Assembly: GCF_025965585.1 (NCBI RefSeq) | Contig: NZ_JAOPWR010000151.1 | Coordinates: forward strand, 1-62,274 | Direction of reading: 5' to 3' | From: Pseudonocardia sp. | Lineage (GTDB): Bacteria; Actinomycetota; Actinomycetes; Mycobacteriales; Pseudonocardiaceae | Length of the DNA stretch: 62,274 nucleotides | In this document: in pieces, positions 46,979 to 54,904 of the stretch | Layout: each line of letters opens with the position of its first letter | Numbering within the stretch: the first letter of the stretch is position 1 | Translations under genes and position numbers: made by a program | The notes under the pieces: generated by a model | Databases searched by the model: none | What the model was told of the DNA's origin: nothing | What the model saw: the letters and a program-made list of their open reading frames with translations, nothing else

Positions 46979-47373
46979 AGGGCCCGCTCGTAGCTCGCCC
47001 ACGCGACGTGGGACTCCTTCAGGGTGACGCCGATCCCGGCCAGCCCGCGGGCGCCCTCGCCGAGCGCGCCGGCGTGCACCTTGGCGGCGAGCCTGTCCGC
47101 CACGACCTTCGCCAGGAACTCGGTCGAGGTGTTGACGCCCGCGAAGTCCGGCTCGTCGTCGAGGTTGCGGTAGTTGAGGTCCGCCAGCACCGCGCCCAGC
47201 TCCCGGGTGGCCAGCCCGATGTCGACGACGATGCCGTCGGCGTCCAGCTCGGGCCGCCGGAACGTCGCGTCCACCACGAACGTGGCGCCGTGCAGCCGCT
47301 GGGCCGGTCCGAAGACCTCCCCGCGGAAGCTGTGGGCCACCATGACATGATCACGGACGGTGATGCTGAACAA
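46975..47373 (-). CDS. 6-pyruvoyltetrahydropterin synthase/QueD homologue with defective zinc site
   Basis: 132 residues, T-fold. His14 (VAHSF) and His28 (RLHGA) remain, but the third zinc ligand expected two residues later is Ala30, and there is no Cys in the protein, so the catalytic triad is absent. NTSTEFLA with Glu85 and [12 protein letters not shown] with Glu120 keep the pterin-anchoring elements. S. coelicolor SCO6650 is described with the same features and no PTPS activity. It probably binds a pterin-like compound and catalyses something else. Confidence 0.87.
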   Translation of the reverse strand: MFSITVRDHVMVAHSFRGEVFGPAQRLHGATFVVDATFRRPELDADGIVVDIGLATRELGAVLADLNYRNLDDEPDFAGVNTSTEFLAKVVADRLAAKVHAGALGEGARGLAGIGVTLKESHVAWASYERAL

Positions 47374-47394
47374 GCGGCCCCTCCGGCTCTCCGG

Positions 47395-48360
47395 CTACGT
47401 GTCTCCGTAGAGGACACGGACGCAGAGCCCGGGAGGTTCACGCGACATCAGCGCGGGGAGGTCGTCGAACCGGCACTCGCCGCTGATCAGCACGTCGAAG
47501 CGGGGGTCGGCGAGCAGCCGCAGCGCCAGCGCCATCCGTTCGGAGTAGCCGCGGCGGGCGCGGCGCGGCGACACGGTGCCGACCTGGCTGCTGCGGATGG
47601 TCAGCCGCTTCGCGTGGAACGACTCGCCCAGCCGCAGGCTCACCGGACGGTCGCCGTACCAGCTCAGCTCGACCACCTCGCCCTCGTGGGCCAGCAGTTC
47701 GAGCGACCGGGAGAGTCCGGCCTCGGTGGCGCTGGCGTGCACGACCAGGTCGCAGTCGCCCCGGGCGTCGGCGGGTGCGGCGAACCCGACGCCCAGCGCG
47801 GTGGCCACGGCCGCCCGGGAGGGGTCGGTGTCCACCAGCTCGACGCGGACGCCGGGGATGCCGGCGAGCACCGCGGCCACGCTGCAGCCGACCATCCCGG
47901 CGCCGACCACCGCGATCCGGTCCCCGACCAGCGGTGCCGCGTCCCACAGGGCGTTGACGGCGGTCTCGACCGTGCCCGCCAGGACGGCGCGCCCCGCCGG
48001 CACGTCGTCGGGCACGGGCGTCACCGCCGCGGCCGGGACGACGAAGCGGGTCTGGTGGGGGTGCAGGCAGAACACGGTGCGCCCGAGCAGCTCGGCCGGC
48101 CCCGCCTCGACGAGCCCGACGGCGAGGTAGCCGTACTTCACCGGCGCCGGGAAGTCGCCCTCCTGGAACGGCGCGCGCATCGCCGTGTGCTGGCTCTGCG
48201 GCACGCCGCCCCGGAACACGAGCGTCTCCGTGCCGCGGCTGACGCCCGAGTACAGCGTGCGGACCACGACATCGTCCGGGCCGGGTTCCCGCAGGTCGGC
48301 GGACCGGATCTCGCCCTCGCCGGGGGAGCGGAGCCAGAAGGCCCGGGTGGTGGCGGACAC
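47395..48360 (-). CDS. MDR-family dehydrogenase without zinc ligands
   Basis: 321 residues. [17 protein letters not shown] has Ser where classical alcohol dehydrogenases have the catalytic zinc Cys; this SGVSRGTE form also occurs in the bacteriochlorophyllide dehydrogenase-like branch. [17 protein letters not shown] is the NAD(P) loop. The structural-zinc Cys lobe is missing. First gene of the minus-strand operon, 21 bases before the pterin-synthase-like gene. Presumably a redox step on the shared product. Confidence 0.84.
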   Translation of the reverse strand: MSATTRAFWLRSPGEGEIRSADLREPGPDDVVVRTLYSGVSRGTETLVFRGGVPQSQHTAMRAPFQEGDFPAPVKYGYLAVGLVEAGPAELLGRTVFCLHPHQTRFVVPAAAVTPVPDDVPAGRAVLAGTVETAVNALWDAAPLVGDRIAVVGAGMVGCSVAAVLAGIPGVRVELVDTDPSRAAVATALGVGFAAPADARGDCDLVVHASATEAGLSRSLELLAHEGEVVELSWYGDRPVSLRLGESFHAKRLTIRSSQVGTVSPRRARRGYSERMALALRLLADPRFDVLISGECRFDDLPALMSREPPGLCVRVLYGDT

Positions 48361-48410
48361 GTCTGCCCTCCTCGGCTGAACCCCCCGACCGCGCCGTCCG
48401 TGTGGGAGGC

Positions 48411-49256
48411 ATGGGACATCGAGAGACGACGAGCACCCTAGCCGCGGCGGCGCAGGTGGCGCTCCTGGCCGCGCTCGTGCTGCTGCACGGGCTCGGGCCG
48501 CTCGGCCTCCTGGCCGGAGCGGCGTACGGCGCCGTCCTGCTCGTGCTGCTCACCGGCGCGATGCGCCGCGCAGGCCGGTCCTCGTTCGGCCCGGCCGACC
48601 TGGTGACGCTGGGCCGGGCGCTGCTGGTCGGCGGCGTGACGGCGCTGGTGGTGGACGGACTGGTCACCGGCGTCACAGCGACCCTCCCGCTGGTCGTGTG
48701 CGCGTCGGTGGCGCTCGCCCTCGACGCCGTCGACGGCCAGGTCGCCCGCCGCACCGGCACGGTGTCAAAGGTGGGGGCCCGGTTCGACATGGAGGTCGAC
48801 GCATTCCTCATCCTCGTGCTCAGCGTGCACGTGGCCGGCCTCGTCGGCCGGTGGGCGCTCACCATCGGTGCGATGCGCTACGCGTTCGTGGCGGCGGGGT
48901 GGGCGCTGCCGTGGCTGCGCGGGTCGCTGCCCGCGAGCTACGCCACGAAGGCCGTGGCCGCGCTGCAGGGCGTGGTGCTGGTCGCCGCCGTTGTGGTGGC
49001 TCACCCGCTGGCCGTCGTCCTGGTCGCCGTCGGCCTGGCGCTGCTCTGTTGGTCCTTCGGCCGCGACGCCCTGCACCTGTGGACCGGACGGGCGGAGAGA
49101 AACATCGAACTGATCGCGTCAGCCGTACGAATGATGCACGTGACTACGCGTAGGGTCGCCGTCTGTGTCCCGACCCGGCGACGCGACGTATCTGACGTCG
49201 GTCTACGCCGAGCACGGAGGCGCCATGCAGATGTACGCCACCCGGCTCCTCGGTGA
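48411..49256 (+). CDS. CDP-alcohol phosphatidyltransferase family protein
   Basis: 281 residues with about six helices. The signature D-G-x2-A-R-x8-G-x3-D-x3-D is complete in [19 protein letters not shown] plus MEVDA (around residues 105-130). Such enzymes join an alcohol to CDP-diacylglycerol or a related CDP-lipid. ATG at 48411 or GTG at 48402. The reading frame runs 92 bases into the sigma factor gene with an Arg-rich tail, which is probably non-functional. Divergent from the MDR gene; a part in the cluster is inferred from position. Confidence 0.8.
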   Translation: MGHRETTSTLAAAAQVALLAALVLLHGLGPLGLLAGAAYGAVLLVLLTGAMRRAGRSSFGPADLVTLGRALLVGGVTALVVDGLVTGVTATLPLVVCASVALALDAVDGQVARRTGTVSKVGARFDMEVDAFLILVLSVHVAGLVGRWALTIGAMRYAFVAAGWALPWLRGSLPASYATKAVAALQGVVLVAAVVVAHPLAVVLVAVGLALLCWSFGRDALHLWTGRAERNIELIASAVRMMHVTTRRVAVCVPTRRRDVSDVGLRRARRRHADVRHPAPR

Positions 49257-49689
49257 CGCGGCCGCCGCGGAGGACGTCGTGCAGGAGGCCCTCATCCGGC
49301 TGTGGCGCAACCCCGACGTCCTCACCAACGGCAAGGGTTCGGTGCGCGGCTGGCTGCTCACCGTGGTCCGCCACATCGTCATCGACGGGGCGCGGGCCCG
49401 CGGCGCCCGGCCCACCGAGGTCCCCGGGTCGCTCGACACGCCGCCGGTGCAGCGCGACCACGCCGACGCCGTCGCCGCGTCGGTGACCGTCCACGAGGCC
49501 CTCGGGAGGCTCTCCCCGGAGCACCGCGCGGTGCTCGAGCAGATCCACCTGCACGGCCGCAACCTCGACGAGGCCGCCCGCGCACTCGGCATCCCGAAGG
49601 GAACCGTCAAGTCCCGGTCGTTCTACGCCATCCGCGCGCTGCGCGAGATCATGAGCAGCATGCCCGTGTCCCGGGAGCGGCGTCCGTGA
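49165..49689 (+). CDS. ECF sigma factor, SigL-like
   Basis: 174 residues. Region 2: [34 protein letters not shown]; region 4: RLSPEHRAVLEQIHLHGRNLDEAARALGIPKGTVKSRSFYAIRAL. Followed at a GTGA overlap by a zinc anti-sigma, the SigL/RslA arrangement. GTG start eight bases after TAGGGT (49151). Distinct from SigE at 24 kb. Confidence 0.88.
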   Translation: MSRPGDATYLTSVYAEHGGAMQMYATRLLGDAAAAEDVVQEALIRLWRNPDVLTNGKGSVRGWLLTVVRHIVIDGARARGARPTEVPGSLDTPPVQRDHADAVAASVTVHEALGRLSPEHRAVLEQIHLHGRNLDEAARALGIPKGTVKSRSFYAIRALREIMSSMPVSRERRP

Positions 49690-50369
49690 CCGCCCATGAT
49701 CCCGAGGAGGTCACCGCCCACGCGCTCGGCCTGCTCGACGGCCCGGCCGCCTCGACCGTCGACGCCCACCTCGCGACCTGCGCCGACTGCCGCCGCGAGT
49801 GGGCCGACGTCCGCGAGACCGCGGCGCTCCTGGAGACCGTGCCGCCCGAGACGCTCGTCGACGCGCCGCCGCTCGGCGACCTCGCGCTGCGCCGGGCGCT
49901 GCGGCGGATCGACCAGGAGTCCGGCGTGTCGCACCACAGCGTCCGGCGGCCCCGGTTCGGCCGACTCGTGGCCGCCGCAGCGGCAGCGCTCGTCCTGCTC
50001 ACGGGTGGGGTCGTGATCGGGCGCTTGACCGCCCCCGCAGCGTCGCCCTTCACCACCGCGGCCAACGCCCACACCGTCGAGGGCAGCCAGGGCACGGTGC
50101 GGATGAGCGCGACGATCGTGCCCGCCAGCGGCTGGGTCCGGCTGTCCGCCACGGTGCAGGGGCTCCCGCCGGGCCAGCGCTGCACGCTGCTCGTCCTCGC
50201 CGATGACGGCACCGCGGCGGTGGCCGGCAGCTGGCTCACACCCAACCCGACCGTGCCCGGCCGATCGGGGACGATCACGGGTTCCACCATCGTCGACCCG
50301 ACCCGGATCAGCGCGGTGGCCATCCGCAACGACTCCGGCGACACGCTGATCTCGGTGCCCTACTCGTAG
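49686..50369 (+). CDS. Zinc anti-sigma factor, RslA/RskA-like
   Basis: 227 residues. ZAS motif HLATCADC (H-x3-C-x2-C, about residues 27-34), one membrane helix (LVAAAAAALVLLTGGVVIG, near 100) and an outside beta domain ending in ISVPYS, like RskA anti-sigma-K. It would hold the SigL-like factor at the membrane. GTG overlaps the sigma stop. The 106 bases after it hold no feature I can support. Confidence 0.88.
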   Translation: MTAHDPEEVTAHALGLLDGPAASTVDAHLATCADCRREWADVRETAALLETVPPETLVDAPPLGDLALRRALRRIDQESGVSHHSVRRPRFGRLVAAAAAALVLLTGGVVIGRLTAPAASPFTTAANAHTVEGSQGTVRMSATIVPASGWVRLSATVQGLPPGQRCTLLVLADDGTAAVAGSWLTPNPTVPGRSGTITGSTIVDPTRISAVAIRNDSGDTLISVPYS

Positions 50370-50475
50370 CGCACCCGTCGACGACGGCCGCTCGGCGGGT
50401 GCCGGTGTGCCGCCCCTGCCCCGCCGACCCACCGGCCGGGCGCCACGACCCGGTCGGTGAGCCGTGGCCGGTTCG

Positions 50476-51312
50476 TCAGGCGTCCGTGCGCAGGCGCTCG
50501 ACCACCGCGTCGTCCCAGCGGTGGGTGCGCATCAGCTGGTAGCGGCGGCACGCCAGGTCCAGGTACGCCTCCGCCTCGGTACGGTCGCCCACCAGCCCGG
50601 CCTGCTCCAGCATGCGCACGACCGGCCGGAACTCCTCGGAGTACCAGCGCTGGGCCACCGTCCGGCGGTCCAGGTAACGGCCCTCCTGCTGCATGAGCCG
50701 GAAGCCCCACGCCTCGACGGTCTCGCTGAGCACCGCGTACGACCACGCCGTCGTCACGAGGATCGTGCACAGCGCAGGGCCGGGCAGCGGGACGCGGTCG
50801 AGGAACACCCGGCGGAGGTCCTTGGTGATGAGGTCGCCGCGGCGGCCGATGCCGGTGGCGTCGACCTGGGTGGTGACCTCGGTGACGAACGCGTCGATCG
50901 TCCGCAGCCCGAGCGCGTGCGCCACCGACACGCGGTGGTGCCCGTCGCGGACGAAGTGCAGCTCGCCCACCCGGTAGACGTCGATCGGCGGGATCCTCTC
51001 GCCGCGCCGGCGTGCGAGGTCCAGCCGCTCCCAGCGCTGCCGGCTGACGGCCGACCGCGGGCGGAACCAGCGGTCGAAGTCGCCCACCCGGTCGACGCTG
51101 CCGACGATCGTGGCGAGGTCGATCACGCAGAGCCCGAGCTTGCGCTCGCCGGTGCGGCCCAGCGCGGCCACCACCTCGTCGAACGGCAGGATCTCGGAGA
51201 CGTCGTCCGGCTCGCGCCGCAACCAGGCCGCGAGCCGCGACAGCACCGCACGGCGGCGCATCCGCTGGAAGTCGTCCTGCGCGTCGCTCCGCGGGAAGCC
51301 GGTGTCGACCAT
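50476..51312 (-). CDS. ParB/sulfiredoxin-like domain protein
   Basis: 278 residues. PPIDVYRVGELHFVRDGHHRVSVAHALG is a ParB N-terminal-like motif (the GHHR loop binds CTP or ATP in relatives). No helix-turn-helix DNA-binding domain is evident, so a chromosome-segregation role is doubtful. The ATG abuts the phosphoesterase stop (TAGATG), so translation is coupled. Function unknown. Confidence 0.8.
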   Translation of the reverse strand: MVDTGFPRSDAQDDFQRMRRRAVLSRLAAWLRREPDDVSEILPFDEVVAALGRTGERKLGLCVIDLATIVGSVDRVGDFDRWFRPRSAVSRQRWERLDLARRRGERIPPIDVYRVGELHFVRDGHHRVSVAHALGLRTIDAFVTEVTTQVDATGIGRRGDLITKDLRRVFLDRVPLPGPALCTILVTTAWSYAVLSETVEAWGFRLMQQEGRYLDRRTVAQRWYSEEFRPVVRMLEQAGLVGDRTEAEAYLDLACRRYQLMRTHRWDDAVVERLRTDA

Positions 51313-51960
51313 CTACAGCTCCAGCACGTGGCGGCCGACCACGTTGACCACGCGCGTGGTGCCGACGAGCCGGTCGGGGGCGGGCATGCCGTAGGGGTGG
51401 ATGTGCCCGTGGAGCAGCAGCCGCGGCTCCAGCGCGGCGATCACGTCGTGCAGGCAGTCGAAGCCCTGGTGCGGCCGGTCCTCGCCGTCGCCGCAGTGCC
51501 GGGGCGGTGCGTGGGTCAGCAGGACGTCCACCGGCCGCGCGTCCCGGCGGGTCGTCCGGCGGGCCCGGCGCACCAGCCTCCGTGCCCGCCGCCGCTGCTC
51601 GCCCTGGGTCCACTGGTTGGGGCCCGGCCGGTAGCGCACGCACCCGCCGAGTCCGGCGAACCGCAGCCCGCCCACGTCGGCGACGCGGCCGTCGACGTCG
51701 ACGAAGCCGGGCGGGCCCGGCCATTCGACGGGCATGCCGTCGCGGAAGGAGATGCCCCGCCGCTCGGTGAAGCCGCCGATGTCGGGGTCGTGGTTGCCGG
51801 GCACCATCACGCCCGGCGCGTCCACCCGCTCGGACAGCTCGGCGAGGTAGTCGAAGGGCAGGTCACCCGCCGCCACGAGGAGATCGACACCGTGACCGAC
51901 GGCCGAGTGGATCCGCGGCCACCGCTCGACCTCGTCGCTCACCGCCAGGGCCCGCACCAT
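51313..51960 (-). CDS. Calcineurin-like metallophosphoesterase
   Basis: 215 residues. GDLPFDYL, VPGNHDPDIGG, LLTHAPPRHCGDGE and LLLHGHIHPYG give four metal-binding blocks; the first block is reduced to VSDEVE rather than D-x-H, as in a sub-branch of actinobacterial phosphoesterases. An Arg-rich stretch lies near 125-140. Coupled to the ParB-like gene. The substrate may be a nucleotide, unproven. Confidence 0.85.
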   Translation of the reverse strand: MVRALAVSDEVERWPRIHSAVGHGVDLLVAAGDLPFDYLAELSERVDAPGVMVPGNHDPDIGGFTERRGISFRDGMPVEWPGPPGFVDVDGRVADVGGLRFAGLGGCVRYRPGPNQWTQGEQRRRARRLVRRARRTTRRDARPVDVLLTHAPPRHCGDGEDRPHQGFDCLHDVIAALEPRLLLHGHIHPYGMPAPDRLVGTTRVVNVVGRHVLEL

Positions 51961-52010
51961 CGGGGAAAGGGTACGGGTCGGACACGCGCATCGGCAGCGG
52001 ATGGGCGAGG

Positions 52011-52832
52011 ATGCCAGCCGTGAGCCCTTCCCCGTCGAAGCCCGGCTCCCGGCCGGACCGGATCGACCAGTCGAACGTGTCGCGCTCGTTCGACGCCCAC
52101 GCGCGCACCTACGACAAGCTCGTCGGCGCGAACCCCGGCTACCACGAGCATCTGCGGATGTCGGCCAAGCGCATGGGGCTGCCGAACAAGGGCGCGGGCC
52201 TGCGGCTGCTCGACCTCGGCTGCGGCACCGGGGCGTCCACCGCCGCGCTGCTCGACGCCGCCCCGCAGGCCGACATCACCGCCGTGGACGCGTCGGTGGA
52301 GATGCTCGCGCACGCGCGGCGCAAGGTGTGGCCCACGAACGTGCGGTTCGTGCACGGCAACGCCGAGGAGCTCGACAAGGCGTCCCTCAACGGCCCGTAC
52401 GACGGGATCCTGGCCGCCTACCTGCTGCGCAACCTCACCGACCGCAACGCGGCACTGCGCAGCTTCCGCCGGCTGCTCAAGCCCGGAGCGCCGCTCGCGC
52501 TGCACGAGTACTCGGTGAGGGACTCCTTCCGCAGCCGCGCGGTGTGGACCGCCGTCTGCTGGACGGTGATCATCCCGATGGGCCGGATCCGCACCGGCTC
52601 CGCCGGCCTGTACCGCTACCTGTGGCGCAGCGTGCTCGACTTCGACGGGGTCGAGGCCCTCACCACCCGCATGCACGCCACCGGCTTCGACGACGTGCGC
52701 GTGCAGACCGTGCCCGGGTGGCAGCAGCACATCGTGCACACGTTCCTCGGTCGCAGCCCGGGCCGCCCCGCCACGGCCGCCGACCCCGACGCCCCGACGC
52801 CGCCCGAGGGAATCGACCTGAGCAAGCCGTAG
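52011..52832 (+). CDS. UbiE-like class I methyltransferase
   Basis: 273 residues. NVSRSFDAHARTYDKLVGANPGYHEHL, LRLLDLGCGTGASTAALLDA (motif I), YLLRNLTDRNAALRSFRRLLKPG (motifs II-III). Long helical C-terminal region with WTAVCWTVIIPMGRI, possibly membrane-touching. ATG at 52011; a GTG three codons later is possible. A possible role with the Rieske protein 1 kb away is discussed in the findings. Confidence 0.85.
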   Translation: MPAVSPSPSKPGSRPDRIDQSNVSRSFDAHARTYDKLVGANPGYHEHLRMSAKRMGLPNKGAGLRLLDLGCGTGASTAALLDAAPQADITAVDASVEMLAHARRKVWPTNVRFVHGNAEELDKASLNGPYDGILAAYLLRNLTDRNAALRSFRRLLKPGAPLALHEYSVRDSFRSRAVWTAVCWTVIIPMGRIRTGSAGLYRYLWRSVLDFDGVEALTTRMHATGFDDVRVQTVPGWQQHIVHTFLGRSPGRPATAADPDAPTPPEGIDLSKP

Positions 52833-52840
52833 CGACCGGG

Positions 52841-52846
52841 TAGCGT
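52841..52846 (+). promoter_or_regulatory. -10 box before the possible leader peptide
   Basis: TAGCGT at 52841-52846, seven bases before GTG at 52854; the same spacing as several leaderless genes in the window. The -35 (TGAGCA at 52819) is weak. Confidence 0.35.
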
Positions 52847-52853
52847 ACGAGCC

Positions 52854-52895
52854 GTGCACCGCACGTTCCCGATCACCCCGCCGCCCCGCTCCTAG
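52854..52895 (+). CDS. Possible 13-residue leader peptide upstream of the EamA gene
   Basis: GTG followed by codons for HRTFPITPPPRS and TAG. The three consecutive Pro codons and stop fall on a hairpin (52884-52890 with 52894-52900, loop CCT). If translated it would place a slow ribosome on the hairpin and might control the transporter gene. No experiment supports it; it could be chance. Confidence 0.3.
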   Translation: MHRTFPITPPPRS

Positions 52896-53039
52896 CGGGG
52901 CCGCCGGCCACCGCGCACCGCATGATCATTGCGAGGTGCGCTGTTCCGCTGTTCGATCATGATCCGCGTACGTCTGGCGCGGATCGTCCGGCTGTCCCGC
53001 TTCCGCGACCACCTTCCCCCGTCGCTGGAGCGATCCCTC

Positions 53040-53906
53040 ATGCCCTTCCTCGTCCTCGCCGGTGTCCTCTGGGGCACCGGCGGTCTGCTCGGAACCCTGT
53101 TCGGCACGGCCGCGGGCCTCTCGCCGCTTGCCGTCGCCTGCTACCGCCTTGCCGTCGGCGGGGCCCTGATCTGCGGCTGGCTGCTCCTGACCGGACGCCG
53201 GGTGCCACCGCGGCGTGACGCGTGGCTGCGCGTCGTGGCCACCGGGGCGCTCGCCGCGCTGTTCCAGGGCTGCTACTTCGCCGCCGTCGCCCGCACGTCG
53301 GTCAGCGTGGCCACGCTCGTGGCGATCGCCAGCGCGCCCGTCGTCGTCCTGCTCGTCGACGCGGTGCGCGGCCGCCGTCCCGGGCGCCGCACGCTCGCGG
53401 GAACGGTGCTGGCCCTGGCGGGGCTGGCGCTGCTCGTCGAGGTGCCGGGCGGCGGGGGTGTGACGGGGGCGCTGTTCGCCGCGCTCGCGGGTGCCGGGTT
53501 CGCCGTGATGTCGCTGCTCGCCGAACGTCCCGTGGCCGGGCTCGACGCCCCGACCACCACGGGCGCCGGGTTCCTGTTCGGCGGTCTGCTGCTCGCGCCG
53601 GGGGCCGCGACGGCGGGGCTCGCGTTCACCCCGACGCCGACGGCGCTGGCCCTGCTGCTCGCCTTCGGCGTCGTGCCGACGGCGGTGGCCTACACCGTCT
53701 ACTTCCGCGGGGTGGCGGCCGCGTCCGCGGGCGTCGGCGCCGTGCTGGCGCTGCTCGAGCCGCTCACGGCCGCGGGGCTGGCGGCCGTGGTGCTCGGGGA
53801 CCGGCTCGGCCCCGTCGGCACGGTCGGGGCCGTGGTGCTGGGCGTGGCACTGCTGCTGGTGGCGCTGCCCGAACGGGTGCGCAGCTCGTATCGGCGCTCG
53901 GCGTAG
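53040..53906 (+). CDS. EamA/DMT-family permease
   Basis: 288 residues, ten membrane helices in two EamA repeats. MPFLVLAGVLWGTGGLLGTLFG begins the first; AGTVLALAGLALLVEVPGGG and VGAVLALLEPLTAAGLAAVVLGDRLG end each repeat. The ATG at 53040 has GGAG eight bases upstream and sets the protein off at the first helix; earlier starts give a non-membrane Arg-rich stretch. The 3' end overlaps the antisense Rieske gene by 208 bases. Exported or imported metabolite unknown. Confidence 0.86.
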   Translation: MPFLVLAGVLWGTGGLLGTLFGTAAGLSPLAVACYRLAVGGALICGWLLLTGRRVPPRRDAWLRVVATGALAALFQGCYFAAVARTSVSVATLVAIASAPVVVLLVDAVRGRRPGRRTLAGTVLALAGLALLVEVPGGGGVTGALFAALAGAGFAVMSLLAERPVAGLDAPTTTGAGFLFGGLLLAPGAATAGLAFTPTPTALALLLAFGVVPTAVAYTVYFRGVAAASAGVGAVLALLEPLTAAGLAAVVLGDRLGPVGTVGAVVLGVALLLVALPERVRSSYRRSA

Positions 53907-54853
53907 TCGATGTCGTCGCGCCACAGCCGCGCCGCGGTCTTCGTGATCATCGGCCGCAGCAGCGCGGCGACGCGCCGGGAGTGCTCGAAGCCCCGGCGGT
54001 CGGAGTGGGCCATCACCGCCTCGACGACAGCGGTGCGTTCCCGGCCGTCGGGGCCCGGGCGCAGCGGGGTGGCGTGGGTCTCGACCACGGAGCCGGCGCC
54101 CTCGCCGTCCACGATCTCCATCGTGATCGTGCGGGGGTCGGGGCAGCTGAACCCGGCGAAGACCGGCACGCCCAGGCGCTTGCCGACCGTGAACGTCACC
54201 TCGACGAGAAAGCGGTCCTCCCCGGGCGGGCAGTGGATCGGCGGCGCCGAGACCACCCGCAACCCGGCGAACGAGTACGGGTGCAGCCAGCTGCCGTGCC
54301 ACGGGTCGAGCCGGTTGGCGATCACGTCCTCGGGCTCGCAGCGGCCGATCACCGTGGCCACCGCCGCCAGGCTGCGGTCGGCTGGCGGACGCGGTCCGAG
54401 CACGGGGGCGTCCAGGAGGGGCCCGTCCGCCAGGTCGTCCAGGCGCACCCAGGCGAGCACGCCGTCGTCGTGGGCGGGCAGCGTGCGCCAGCCGGGACGC
54501 CCGGCCGCGCCGAGAGCGAGGCCGTGCCAGCGGCAGATCAGCTGTCCCCCGTGCACCGGGGCGTTGCACAGCGCGGCGCCCAGGTGCGGGCAGGCGCCGG
54601 GGCCGACGCGCAGCGTGCCGTCCTCGTCGCGCCAGGCCACGAGCTCGCGGCCCGCGACGACCCGTCCGAAGACCCTGCCGGGCCGGACCTCCCGGCTGCT
54701 CGCGATCACGAACCAGCCGCCCGACGGGCGGTCGAGCGCGCGGTCGAGGGCGGCGCGGATGATCCCCGGCTTGGCGTCGGCCCACGAGGGCCGCTGCTGC
54801 GCCCAGGCGGGACGCCGCAGCCTGCGCAGCGGGTTGACCGGTCGGTCGTTCAC
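53699..54853 (-). CDS. Rieske [2Fe-2S] protein, DUF5914-like
   Basis: 384 residues. CPHLGAALCNAPVHGGQLICRWHG carries the two Cys-x-His pairs of a Rieske cluster (around residues 88-110). The rest, with DVIANRLDPWHGSWLHPYSFAG, resembles DUF5914 proteins that I recall in Streptomyces carotenoid clusters. The last 68 residues, very rich in Ser/Thr/Ala, lie on the antisense of the EamA gene and are likely a read-through tail. Probably an oxygenase; the substrate is unknown. Confidence 0.8.
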   Translation of the reverse strand: MNDRPVNPLRRLRRPAWAQQRPSWADAKPGIIRAALDRALDRPSGGWFVIASSREVRPGRVFGRVVAGRELVAWRDEDGTLRVGPGACPHLGAALCNAPVHGGQLICRWHGLALGAAGRPGWRTLPAHDDGVLAWVRLDDLADGPLLDAPVLGPRPPADRSLAAVATVIGRCEPEDVIANRLDPWHGSWLHPYSFAGLRVVSAPPIHCPPGEDRFLVEVTFTVGKRLGVPVFAGFSCPDPRTITMEIVDGEGAGSVVETHATPLRPGPDGRERTAVVEAVMAHSDRRGFEHSRRVAALLRPMITKTAARLWRDDIDYAERRYELRTRSGSATSSSATPSTTAPTVPTGPSRSPSTTAASPAAVSGSSSASTAPTPADAAATPRK

Positions 54854-54904
54854 ACCGGCCAGGCTAGGACCGGTGCGCGACGGCGGCGACCCGGCCGGGC
54901 CGCG

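Noticed and set aside
50476..51312. Chromosome partition protein ParB
   Set aside because: It lacks a helix-turn-helix domain and parA, parS or an origin region are not present.
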